DNA from: Burkholderia sp. USMB20
GTDB taxonomy: Bacteria > Pseudomonadota > Gammaproteobacteria > Burkholderiales > Burkholderiaceae
Reading direction: 5' to 3'
Assembly: GCF_000949135.2 (NCBI RefSeq)
Contig: NZ_JTAN02000021.1
Span: forward strand, 806,001 to 870,000
Length of the DNA: 64,000 bases
The position numbers and the translations under genes are program-made. Below, one piece after another: positions 28,074 through 36,976 of this stretch; the first letter of the stretch is position 1; the number at the start of each line of letters is the position of its first letter. The notes below the pieces were generated by a model, which was not told where the DNA came from, ran no database searches, and saw nothing but the letters and a program-made list of their open reading frames with translations.

Positions 28074-28177
28074 AGCGGCCGGACGCTGCCGGGCCTCACT
28101 GTCCGGCAGCACGACGACCGGCGACGCGCGTCGTCGGGCGTGCAACCGATGTGATCGTTTCAGAGTGAGGAGACATC

Positions 28178-31100
28178 GTGGCTAACAATCGTCAACAACA
28201 ATGCACCACCGTCGCTCCGCCCAACCGGCGGATCCTCCTGCACGCGCCCCTGCTGTTGCTGCTCATCGCGTCCGGCTCCTGTCTTGCCGCCGAAGGCGAC
28301 GCGGAACCGGGCAGCGCGAGGGAAGTCGCAGGCACCCACGGCGCGCCGGATGCGCTGCCGCCCGGCATGCAGCCGACGGAGGCGTCGATGCGGCTCGCCC
28401 AGGGCCCGGACGCCCTGCCCCCGCATGCGCCGACGCCGATCGCGCAGGCATCGGACGCATCGATGCAGATCGCGCAGGCGTCGAACCCGCAGCCGCAGGC
28501 GATGCCGACCACGGTCGTGGTGGAGCCGGACGCGGCGCAGCCGAGTGAACCGGCGCCGGACGCGCGATCGTCGGATGCGCAGGCGCAGCAGCTTGCCCAG
28601 GCGCCCGACATCGCGTCGCCGAATACGTCAGCGCCAGCCGCGCAATCGTCGGACGCTTCAATCCAGCTTGCCCAGGCACCCGACACCGCGCCGCCGAACA
28701 CATCGGCTCCAGCCGCGCAATCGTCGGATGCTTCAATCCCGCTTGCCCAGGCACCCGGCACCGCGCCGCCGAATACATCGGCACCGGCCGCGCAATCGTC
28801 GGATGCTTCAATCCCGCTTGCCCAGGCACCCGACACCGCGCCGCCGAATACATCGGCTCCAGCCGCGCAATCGTCGGATGCTCCAATGCCGCTTACCCAG
28901 GCGCCCGACACCGCGCCGCCGAATACATCGGCTCCGGCTGCGCAATCGTCGGACGCTCCAATGCCGCTTGCCCAGGCGCCCGACACCGTGCCGCCGAATG
29001 CATCGACACCGGTCGCGCATGCATCGGACGCGCCGACCCAGCCCGCACCGGCCGCTGCCGCCGCATCGCCGAATGCTGCGACGACAGCGACGACACCGAC
29101 GCAAACCGCGCAGGCATCCGGCACCCCCATGCCGACCTCGCCTGCGCCGGTGACCCAGACGCCCGGCGCTCAGCCGCCGTCCTCGCAGGCACCGAATTCG
29201 CAGACGCCCGGCGCCCAGCTACCCGGCGAATCGATCCAGCGATCGCAAGGCCCCGACGTCCAGACACCGAATGCCCAGATACCGAATCTCCGTACCGCCG
29301 ATGTCGCGACCGTGCGCAACGACGTGTTCGGCCTCGCGGCGAGCGGCGGCGCGATCCAGGCGCTCGAGGAAGCGAAGGCACGGCCCGATGCGTTCTCGGC
29401 CGTCGACGTCGCGCAGCTGGAAGAGCTGTCGATACGCCAGCAGGTGCGCGGCGGACGCGACAAGTCGCGCTCGATGACGAGTCCGGACCGCTTCGACGGG
29501 ATCGACAACGCGCTGCGCGCGGCCGACGACCTCGACAAGCGGATGCCGGCCACGCCCGACTATGCGCCGGTCAGGACGGCGCTCGCGGGCGACCGCACGG
29601 TCGCCCTCGCGGCACGCGGCGACATGAAGCCGGCCGTCGCGACGTTCGAGACGATCCCGTCCAATGCGGAGATCTCGATCGACGCGCTGGCGGCGGTTGG
29701 CGACGCCTACCTGTACCTGAGCGAACCGGCCAAGGCGAACGGCGTGTACCAGCGTGCGCTGAATCAGGCGACCGCGTCGCCTACGGACCGTGCGACCCGC
29801 GGCTTCCAGTACGGCGCACGCACGCGTCCGATCGAACTTCGCGAAGGGCTGTTCTGGTCGTATGTCGACCAGGCACGCGCGGCGGACGCGAAGCAGGTGC
29901 TCGACGACATGGGCAAGTCCCTGCCGCCGGTCAACGAAGTGCGCAACGTCGGTCCGGAAGAAAGCGACTATCTGCGCTACTACCGGCTGCGCGCGCAATA
30001 CCTGATCTTCACGGGTCACACCGACGAGGGGATCGCCGCGCTGGAACAGCTCGAGAAGGAGGTGCCGTTCAACGCGGAGGTCCGTGCCGCGCACGCCGAC
30101 GCGGTATCCGGCCAGTCGCATCCCCGCCAGGCGATCGCGATGTATCGCGCATCGCTGACCGACCACCCGGACAGCGTCGAGATGCTCGCCGGCCTCGGCC
30201 GCGCGGCGCTGACGGCAGACGACTACGCAACCGCGAAGAACGTCGACCAGACCCTCGACAACACGTTCCCGGACAGCGGCGCCGTGCGCAGCTTCAAGCG
30301 CGACTACAAGGCATACCGCAGCCCCGTGTTCACGACCGACCTGAGCTTCGAGCACGGCAACAGCGCACTGGCCGACAACAGCTTCACGTCGGACAGCTAT
30401 GTGTATTCGCAACCGTTCGGCGACAACTGGCGCGTCTTCTCGCATACGTTCTTCGGCCACGCGCAAACCGATTCCGGCAGCGTCAGCCGCACGCGCACGG
30501 GCGTCGGCGGCGACTACCGGCACGGGCCGCTCACCGTGCAGGGCGAAGTCACGCGCTCGTTCGGCTCGGACGGCCGAACCGGCGGCCGCGGGTCGATCGC
30601 GTACGCGCTGAACGACTACTGGACGGTCAGCGCCGGCCTCGACAGCAACGACAACTCGCTGCCGTGGAAGGCGTATGCCGCGCATATCTGGGGCCGCTCC
30701 GCGAACGCGTCGGTCGTGTATCGCCAGAACGACCGCCGCGAGGTCAAGCTGAGCTACGGCGTGAGCCGCTACAGCGATTCGAACCTGCACCAGGAAATCG
30801 CGGCAACCGCCACGCAGCGTGTGTACACGTCCGCCAAACAGCTCGTCAACGTCTCGCTGGAACTCGGCACCGACAGCAACACGCGCAACGACGCGCCCTA
30901 CTTCAGTCCGCGCCGCGACTATGCGGCCGCGGCGACCGTCATGCACCAGCTGACGCTGTGGAAGAAGGGCGACATGTCGCTGCAGCAGCGCGTCTCGGCG
31001 TCGGGCGGCGTGTACAACGAGCGCGGCTTCGGCAGCAGCCCGCTGTGGAGCGCGCGTCTCGAGCACGCGTGGACGTTCAAGCACGACATCACGCTGAGCT

Positions 31101-31186
31101 ATGGCGTCGAGGTCAGCAGCCACGCGTACGACGGCCAGCGCGAGCGCTCCGAAACCGGCTTCCTGTCGCTCAACCTGCCGTTCTAG
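28178..31186 (+). CDS. pgaA: PNAG outer-membrane export porin with repeat-rich N-terminal extension (PgaA-like)
   Basis: Exports poly-beta-1,6-N-acetylglucosamine across the outer membrane. The 1002-residue protein starts at GTG with GAGGAGA 5 bases upstream, then a signal peptide (LLHAPLLLLLIASGSCLAA). Residues ~30-370 are an Ala/Pro/Ser/Gln-rich extension containing a 25-residue repeat (see 28563-29030) that ordinary PgaA proteins lack. Residues ~375-710 form tetratricopeptide-like helices (VGDAYLYLSEPAKANGVYQRALNQ, ITDEGIAALEQLEKE region). From ~720 to the end is a beta-barrel (DLSFEHGNSALADNSF...), closing with the outer-membrane C-terminal phenylalanine in LSLNLPF. First of pgaABCD, 15 bases before pgaB. 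Confidence 0.88.
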   Translation: MANNRQQQCTTVAPPNRRILLHAPLLLLLIASGSCLAAEGDAEPGSAREVAGTHGAPDALPPGMQPTEASMRLAQGPDALPPHAPTPIAQASDASMQIAQASNPQPQAMPTTVVVEPDAAQPSEPAPDARSSDAQAQQLAQAPDIASPNTSAPAAQSSDASIQLAQAPDTAPPNTSAPAAQSSDASIPLAQAPGTAPPNTSAPAAQSSDASIPLAQAPDTAPPNTSAPAAQSSDAPMPLTQAPDTAPPNTSAPAAQSSDAPMPLAQAPDTVPPNASTPVAHASDAPTQPAPAAAAASPNAATTATTPTQTAQASGTPMPTSPAPVTQTPGAQPPSSQAPNSQTPGAQLPGESIQRSQGPDVQTPNAQIPNLRTADVATVRNDVFGLAASGGAIQALEEAKARPDAFSAVDVAQLEELSIRQQVRGGRDKSRSMTSPDRFDGIDNALRAADDLDKRMPATPDYAPVRTALAGDRTVALAARGDMKPAVATFETIPSNAEISIDALAAVGDAYLYLSEPAKANGVYQRALNQATASPTDRATRGFQYGARTRPIELREGLFWSYVDQARAADAKQVLDDMGKSLPPVNEVRNVGPEESDYLRYYRLRAQYLIFTGHTDEGIAALEQLEKEVPFNAEVRAAHADAVSGQSHPRQAIAMYRASLTDHPDSVEMLAGLGRAALTADDYATAKNVDQTLDNTFPDSGAVRSFKRDYKAYRSPVFTTDLSFEHGNSALADNSFTSDSYVYSQPFGDNWRVFSHTFFGHAQTDSGSVSRTRTGVGGDYRHGPLTVQGEVTRSFGSDGRTGGRGSIAYALNDYWTVSAGLDSNDNSLPWKAYAAHIWGRSANASVVYRQNDRREVKLSYGVSRYSDSNLHQEIAATATQRVYTSAKQLVNVSLELGTDSNTRNDAPYFSPRRDYAAAATVMHQLTLWKKGDMSLQQRVSASGGVYNERGFGSSPLWSARLEHAWTFKHDITLSYGVEVSSHAYDGQRERSETGFLSLNLPF
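28563..29030 (+). repeat. 75-bp tandem repeat inside pgaA
   Basis: About six tandem copies of a 75-bp unit; the anchor CGCAATCGTCGGA recurs at 28641, 28716, 28791, 28866 and 28941, with degenerate copies before and after. Each unit encodes 25 residues of the form AQSSDA-S/P-I/M-x-L-x-QAPDTAPPNTSAPA. Because 75 is a multiple of three, changes in copy number would keep the frame and vary the length of a periplasmic linker. Confidence 0.9.
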
Positions 31187-31201
31187 CAAGGAGATCGCGC
31201 A

Positions 31202-33295
31202 ATGCAAACCAGACGGACCTTCATGTGCGGATGCCTCGGCACGTTCACCGCCTGTTCGCTGTTCCCGGGTGTGACGAACGCCAAGATGATCGACCTGCTG
31301 CCGCCATCCGATCCGGCCGACGGCAAGACGTTTCGCGTCATCTGCCTGCATGACGTGCGCGACAACCTGATGGAGTCGTTCAAGCCCCCGTCGGCGCTGG
31401 TCGATCCGTTCGCGGTCGATACCGGCACGCTGACCGCGATCTTCTCGTGGCTGCAGACCAACAACTACCACACCATCACGGTCAAGCAGATCGAGGCATC
31501 CCGGCACGGCGGCAAGCCGCTGCCGCCGCGCGCCGTGCTGCTCACGTTCGACGACGGCTTTCGCAGCCACTACACGAAAGTGCTGCCGCTGCTCGAGCGC
31601 TTCAAGTATCCGGCCGTGATGGGCATCGTCACCGCGTGGATCGATGCACCGCCGAATGTGCCGATCCGCATCAGCGACAAGGTCCAGGTGCCGCGCGACT
31701 ACTTCCTGTCGTGGGACGAGGTGAAGAAGCTCGGCCAGTCGGACCTCGTCGAGCTCGGCTGCCATACCCACAACCTCCATCACGGCGCGATCGCGAATCC
31801 GCAAGGCAACGAGTTGCCGGCGACCACGTCGCACCTCTACCTGCAAGACCAGAAACGCTATGAAACCGACGCCGAATTCCACGCACGCGTGCACGACGAC
31901 CTGCAGACGTGCGTGCGCCAGATCCGCGAACACACGGGCATCGTTGCTCGCTCGATGGTGTGGCCATACGGCGCGGAAAACCAGCCCGTGCGCCAGATAT
32001 CGACGTCGCTCGGCATGGACATCCAGTTCAGCCTCGATGCCGGCCCGAATACGCCGGACGTGCCGCTGGACCGGCTGAGACGGATCCTGATGATGTACGA
32101 CGTCGACATCGGCGGGTTCGAACGCTCGATGCGCGAGCCGGCCTCCAACCGCGGCGACGTCGACGTGCCCGAGCGCACCGTGCAGGTCGATCTCGACCAG
32201 GTCTACGATCCGGATCCCGCGCGGCAGGAAGCGAATCTCGGCAAGCTGATCGAACGCATCTACCGGATGCAGCCGAAATCGGTGTACCTGCAGGCGTATG
32301 CCGATCCGAAAGGCACGGGCGTGGCCGAAGCGGTGTATTTCCCGAACCGGCACCTGCCGATGCGCGCCGACCTGTTCTCGCGCGCCGCGTGGCAGCTCAA
32401 CACGCGCTCCAACGTGCAGGTGTACGCGTGGATGCCGGTGCTCGCGTTCCGGCCGCCGCCGGACAAGCAACGCGGGCTCGAGGCCGTCAGCGCATTCGGC
32501 GGCGCGCCGGCCCGCGAAAACGGCACGCGCGTGTTCCGGCTGAGCCCGTTCGATCCGGAGGCGCGGCTGATGATCCAGCAGATCTACGAGGATCTCAGCA
32601 AGCACGCGTCGTTCAGCGGCATCCTGTTCAGCGACGACGCCGTGCTCGACGACTACGAGGATGCGGGCCGGCATGCGCTGCGCACCTATTCGCAGTGGGG
32701 GTTGCCGGCCGACGTCGGCAAGATCCGCGAAAATCCCGACCTGTTGAAACGCTGGACGCGCCAGAAGTCGCGCTACCTGATCGACCTGACCCGCCAGCTC
32801 GAACAGATCGTGCTGGCCCACCAGAACGTGGGCGACGTGCTGACCGCGCGCAACATCTACGCGCTGCCGGTGCTCAAGCCCGAATCGGAAGCGTGGTACG
32901 CGCAGAACTACGACGATTTCCTCGCCACCTACGACTACGTCGCGCTGATGGCGATGCCGTACATGGAGCAGGCGAAGGATCCCGAGGGCTGGCTGGACCA
33001 GCTCGTGCGGGCCGTCCGCGCCAAGCAGCGCGGGCTGCAGCGCACCGTGTTCGAACTGCAGTCGTACGACTGGCGCGCGCAGAAGCCGGTGCCGGCCGGC
33101 ACGCTGCTTGCGCAGATGCGACGACTGCGCAGCGAGGGCGCCGTGAATTTCGGCTACTACCCGGACAACTTCCTGAACGGCCAGCCGGAACTCGACGCGA
33201 TGCGCGACGTGATGTCGCTGAAGTCGCGCCTCGATCCGACCTCCATCAACGCGCTGATGCAGATGCAGCATGCACAGGGGACCAAGACGCCATGA
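31202..33295 (+). CDS. pgaB: PNAG N-deacetylase (PgaB-like)
   Basis: Periplasmic enzyme of 697 residues that removes part of the acetyl groups from PNAG before export. The N-terminal NodB-type deacetylase domain has the catalytic TFDDGF (D117, D118) and CHTHNLHH (H188, H193) motifs; residues ~350-680 correspond to the glycoside-hydrolase-like C-terminal domain of PgaB (YLQAYADP, SGILFSDDAVLDDYEDAG, YDYVALMAMPYME). The N-terminus MQTRRTFMCGC...TACS has a twin-arginine-like start and a cysteine near a lipobox-like site, so it may be Tat-exported and/or lipidated; E. coli PgaB is a lipoprotein. Ribosome site AGGAG before the start; the stop overlaps pgaC (ATGA). Confidence 0.92.
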   Translation: MQTRRTFMCGCLGTFTACSLFPGVTNAKMIDLLPPSDPADGKTFRVICLHDVRDNLMESFKPPSALVDPFAVDTGTLTAIFSWLQTNNYHTITVKQIEASRHGGKPLPPRAVLLTFDDGFRSHYTKVLPLLERFKYPAVMGIVTAWIDAPPNVPIRISDKVQVPRDYFLSWDEVKKLGQSDLVELGCHTHNLHHGAIANPQGNELPATTSHLYLQDQKRYETDAEFHARVHDDLQTCVRQIREHTGIVARSMVWPYGAENQPVRQISTSLGMDIQFSLDAGPNTPDVPLDRLRRILMMYDVDIGGFERSMREPASNRGDVDVPERTVQVDLDQVYDPDPARQEANLGKLIERIYRMQPKSVYLQAYADPKGTGVAEAVYFPNRHLPMRADLFSRAAWQLNTRSNVQVYAWMPVLAFRPPPDKQRGLEAVSAFGGAPARENGTRVFRLSPFDPEARLMIQQIYEDLSKHASFSGILFSDDAVLDDYEDAGRHALRTYSQWGLPADVGKIRENPDLLKRWTRQKSRYLIDLTRQLEQIVLAHQNVGDVLTARNIYALPVLKPESEAWYAQNYDDFLATYDYVALMAMPYMEQAKDPEGWLDQLVRAVRAKQRGLQRTVFELQSYDWRAQKPVPAGTLLAQMRRLRSEGAVNFGYYPDNFLNGQPELDAMRDVMSLKSRLDPTSINALMQMQHAQGTKTP

Positions 33296-34563
33296 CCACC
33301 CACGGCATCATCCAGCGCCTGCAGGACTTCGTCTTCTACTATCCGTTCTTCATGTCGTATCTGTGGATGATCGGCGGCGTCGTCCATTATTTCCTGCTCG
33401 AGGAAGGCCGCGAGCTGTCGACGCGCACGATCGCCGCGAGCGGCATCCCGAAGATCTCGATCGTCGTGCCGTGCTTCAACGAGGCCGCCAACGCACGCAG
33501 CGTGATCCGCCACCTCAACGCGATGGACTACCCGAACTACGACATCATCGCGGTCAACGACGGCAGCCGGGACCGCACGGGCGACATCCTCAACGAGCTG
33601 GCCGTCGAGATCCCGCGGCTGCTCGTCATCCATCACGCGCGCAACGAAGGCAAGGCGGTCGGGCTCACCACCGCGGCGGCGGTATCGAACGCGGAATACC
33701 TGCTCTGCATCGACGGCGATGCGCTGCTCGCGCATGACGCGATCGGCTGGATGCTCGAGCACTTCCTGACCGACCCGGGCGTCGGCGCGGTCACCGGCAA
33801 CCCGCGCATCCGCACGCGCACGTCGCTGCTGGGACGCATGCAGGTCGGCGAATTCTCGTCGATCGTCGGCCTGATCAAGCGCACGCAGCAGGTGTACGGC
33901 CGCATCTTCACGGTGTCGGGCGTGATCACGATGTTCCGCAAGACCGCGCTCGCCGACGTCGGCTACTGGAGCTCGGACATGCTGACCGAGGACATCGACA
34001 TCAGCTGGAAGCTGCAGTGCCGCGACTGGCGCGTCGTGTACGAGCCGCACGCGCTCAGCTGGATCCTGATGCCCGAGACGCTGAAGGGTCTCTACCGGCA
34101 GCGATTGCGCTGGGCGAAAGGCGGCATCCAGGTGCTGATCAAGTACGCGGGCACGCTCGCGCGGCCGACCCAGATGATGATGTGGCCGCTGTTCGTCGAG
34201 TACCTGATCGGCATCACGTGGGCCTACTCGATGTCGTTCATCCTGCTGCTCGCGCTCGTCGACGTCGTCTACCCGCTTCCGCCCGACTGGCATGTGTCCG
34301 TGGTGCCGCACTGGCACGGGATGCTGCTGGTCGCGACCTGCATCCTGCAGCTGATCATCGGCAGCATGATCGATCGTCGTTACGACGAAAAACTCCTGAT
34401 GTATTTCCTTGACACCGTCTGGTACCCCGTCGCGTTCTGGCTGATCAGCATGATCACCACCGTCGTCGCCCTGCCCGCCGTCGTACTGCGGGGCCGCGGC
34501 AAGCGCGCCGTCTGGGTCAGTCCCGACCGAGGCATTCAACATGAAGAACGCGCCGATTATTGA
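33292..34563 (+). CDS. pgaC: PNAG synthase catalytic subunit, family 2 glycosyltransferase (PgaC-like)
   Basis: Inner-membrane processive glycosyltransferase of 423 residues that polymerises UDP-GlcNAc. Motifs seen: an N-terminal membrane segment (FFMSYLWMIGGVVHYFLL), ISIVVPCFNEAANA, the sugar-nucleotide D in VNDGSRDRTG, the D-x-D in CIDGDALL, the TED acid motif in MLTEDIDISWK, and RQRLRWAKGG (Q/RxxRW), followed by three to four transmembrane helices. It overlaps pgaB by 4 bases and pgaD by 23 bases, so synthesis of the pair is likely coupled. The combination of PgaB and PgaD neighbours fixes the product as PNAG rather than cellulose or hyaluronan. Confidence 0.94.
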   Translation: MTTHGIIQRLQDFVFYYPFFMSYLWMIGGVVHYFLLEEGRELSTRTIAASGIPKISIVVPCFNEAANARSVIRHLNAMDYPNYDIIAVNDGSRDRTGDILNELAVEIPRLLVIHHARNEGKAVGLTTAAAVSNAEYLLCIDGDALLAHDAIGWMLEHFLTDPGVGAVTGNPRIRTRTSLLGRMQVGEFSSIVGLIKRTQQVYGRIFTVSGVITMFRKTALADVGYWSSDMLTEDIDISWKLQCRDWRVVYEPHALSWILMPETLKGLYRQRLRWAKGGIQVLIKYAGTLARPTQMMMWPLFVEYLIGITWAYSMSFILLLALVDVVYPLPPDWHVSVVPHWHGMLLVATCILQLIIGSMIDRRYDEKLLMYFLDTVWYPVAFWLISMITTVVALPAVVLRGRGKRAVWVSPDRGIQHEERADY

Positions 34564-35029
34564 CCTTTCCCTGCGCGCGCCGCGCGAAATGATCGCCGAG
34601 CGCGGCGTCGTCGTCGGGCCCGTGCTCGTCGCATGGTTCCGCCTCGTGCGGCCCGCGCTGGTCGGAGGAGTATGGGCATCGATCTGCATCTACACGTACC
34701 GCTACCTGCTGCCGTTCAACGAGGCCGAGATGCCAATCGAGCAGATCGTGTTCTACGTGACGAGCATCGCGCTGATCGCCGGCACGATCGTCACGTGGCT
34801 GATCGCGGGACGCGTCGTGCATCCGCTCGCGTACCGGTTGCGCGTGTCGAAGATGCTGCGGCGCTCGGCCAGCGTGAAGATGCGCTCGGTGCCGCCGACC
34901 GCGCTCGCGGGTGCCCGCCGGCGCGGCGCGCGGCGCACGACGCGCATTCTCGTCGCGTCGCACGATGCGAACGGCTCGATCTCGGGCATCGAATGGATCG
35001 CGCATGCGGGACCGCAGCCCCGCGAGTAG
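34541..35029 (+). CDS. pgaD: PNAG synthase auxiliary subunit (PgaD-like)
   Basis: A 162-residue protein with two transmembrane helices (ALVGGVWASICIYTYRYLL and VFYVTSIALIAGTIVTWLIAG) and a basic cytoplasmic tail. It has the size and topology of PgaD, which together with PgaC forms the synthase and in E. coli takes part in cyclic-di-GMP response. The start overlaps pgaC by 23 bases. Sequence conservation of PgaD is low, so the call rests mainly on position and topology. The C-terminal ~60 residues are Arg/Ala-rich and longer than needed for the two-helix core. Confidence 0.82.
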   Translation: MKNAPIIDLSLRAPREMIAERGVVVGPVLVAWFRLVRPALVGGVWASICIYTYRYLLPFNEAEMPIEQIVFYVTSIALIAGTIVTWLIAGRVVHPLAYRLRVSKMLRRSASVKMRSVPPTALAGARRRGARRTTRILVASHDANGSISGIEWIAHAGPQPRE

Positions 35030-35153
35030 GTCACCGGCGCCGTGCCGCAACGCACTGCGCACCACGCACGCCGCATGACGCGACGGCGCTCCTGAAATCG
35101 TCCTGGCGCGCGTCGCGCGCCGGCCGGAAAACTTCCTGTAGACGAGGTGAATC

Positions 35154-36976
35154 ATGTGCGGAATCGTCGGAGCAAGCGGCCTGAAAAATCAGGTCCCGCA
35201 ACTGGTCAATGCACTGAGCCGGCTCGAATATCGCGGCTACGATTCGTGCGGCATCGCCGTGCTGCGTGACGGCTGCCTGCGCAGCGAACGCACGTTGCGG
35301 CGCGTGGCAGACTTGCAGGACCGCGTGCTGACGCTCGGTCTCGAAGCGCAGACGTGCATCGCGCACACACGCTGGGCAACGCACGGCGCACCGTCGGAAA
35401 TGAACGCGCACCCGATCATGTCGGGCGACACGATCGCGGTCGTGCACAACGGCATCATCGAAAACCACGATGCGCTGCGCGCCGAACTGCGGGAGCGCGG
35501 CTATACGTTTCGCGGCGAGACCGACACCGAGGTGATCGCACACCTGATCCACAGCATGTATCGCGACGACCTGTTCGACGCGGTGATTCGCGCCGTCAAG
35601 CGGCTGCACGGCGCGTACGCGATCGCCGTGCTGAGCGCACGCGAGCCGCAGCGGCTCGTCGCCGCGCGCGCGGGCTCGCCGCTCGTGATCGGCATCGCGC
35701 GGACCAGAACTATCTCGCGTCCGATTGCGCGGCACTCGGCGACCTGACCGACCGTTTCGTCTACCTGGAAGACGGTGACGTCGCGCTGATCACGCCGGAG
35801 CGGATCGCCGTGGTCGACTCGGTCGGGAGCGAAGCACAGCGTCCGCTGTGCCTCGTCAAGGCGCGCGACGACGACGCCGCGCTCGGCCCGTACCAGCACT
35901 TCATGCAGAAGGAGATCTTCGAACAGCCGAAGGCGATCGCCGCCACGATCGACGGCATCGACACGGTCTCGCCCGCGCTGTTCGGCGGCAGCGACAGCAC
36001 GCGTGCGCTGCTGTCGAAGACCCGAAGCGTGCTGCTGCTCGGCTGCGGCACCAGCTACTACGCGGGCCTGACCGCGAAATACTGGCTCGAGGGCATCGCG
36101 GGCATCCCGGCGCAGGTCGAGATCGCGAGCGAATACCGCTATCGCGATACCGTGCCCGATCCGCGCACGCTCGTCGTCGGCATTTCGCAGTCCGGCGAGA
36201 CCGCCGACACGATCGGCGCGATCGAGCGCGCGCGCGCGATGGGCCAGGACATGTCGATGGCGATCTGCAACGTGGCGACGAGTTCGATCGCGCGCAGCGC
36301 GCCGCTCAGCTTCCTGACACGCGCCGGCATCGAGCTCGGCGTCGCGTCGACCAAGGCGTTCACGACCCAGCTCGTCGCGCTGTTCCTGCTGACGCTCGCG
36401 CTCGCGCAGCAGCGCGGCCGGCTCGACGCCGCGCAGGTCGCGACGCACCTGAAGCAGCTGCACGAACTGCCGGACCGCATCGGTCACGCACTCGCGCTGG
36501 AAACGCAGATCATGGGCTGGGCCGCGAAGTTCGCGCGCACCGAGAACGCGCTGTTCCTCGGGCGCGGCATTCACTATCCGATCGCGCTCGAAGGCGCGCT
36601 GAAGCTCAAGGAAGTGTCGTACATCCATGCGGAAGGCTACCCGGCCGGCGAACTGAAGCATGGCCCGCTCGCGCTCGTCACGAGCGCGATGCCGGTCGTC
36701 ACGATCGCGCCGGACGACCGCCTGTTCCAGAAGCTGAAGTCCAACATGGCCGAGGTGCGCGCGCGCGGCGGACGGCTGTACGTGCTCGCCGGCCATCATC
36801 TCGAGATCGACGCCGACCGCGACACGCACCTGATCCGCGTGCGCGAATCGGGCGACGCGCTGTCGCCGATCGTCAATGTGATCCCGTTGCAGCTGCTCGC
36901 GTATCACGTCGGCTGCGCGCGCGGCGCCGACGTCGACAAGCCGCGCAATCTCGCGAAATCGGTCACCGTCGAATGA
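35154..36976 (+). pseudogene. glmS: Glutamine--fructose-6-phosphate aminotransferase (GlmS) paralog, frameshifted
   Basis: Encodes the enzyme that makes glucosamine-6-phosphate for UDP-GlcNAc, the PNAG precursor. The N-terminal glutaminase part is intact (catalytic Cys in [39 protein letters not shown]) but the frame breaks near 35696, where GGCATCGCGCGGACCAG occurs; adding one G restores [12 protein letters not shown] and joins the second frame, which holds both isomerase domains (LLGCGTSYYAGL, ISQSGETADT, ELGVASTKAFTTQ, LKEVSYIHAEGYPAGELKHGP, KPRNLAKSVTVE). Restored length is 607 residues, the normal size. As written the gene makes a 197-residue fragment. Real inactivation or sequencing error cannot be told apart. 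Follows pgaD by 124 bases. Confidence 0.85.

Noticed and set aside
28563-29030. Regular repeat that might be taken as a CRISPR array
   Set aside because: Units are contiguous 75-bp coding repeats without spacers, in frame with pgaA, and no cas genes are present.
28192-29130. A 312-residue repeat-rich frame on the minus strand
   Set aside because: Mirror image of the pgaA 75-bp repeat region; the + strand has a signal peptide, a ribosome site and downstream porin domains.
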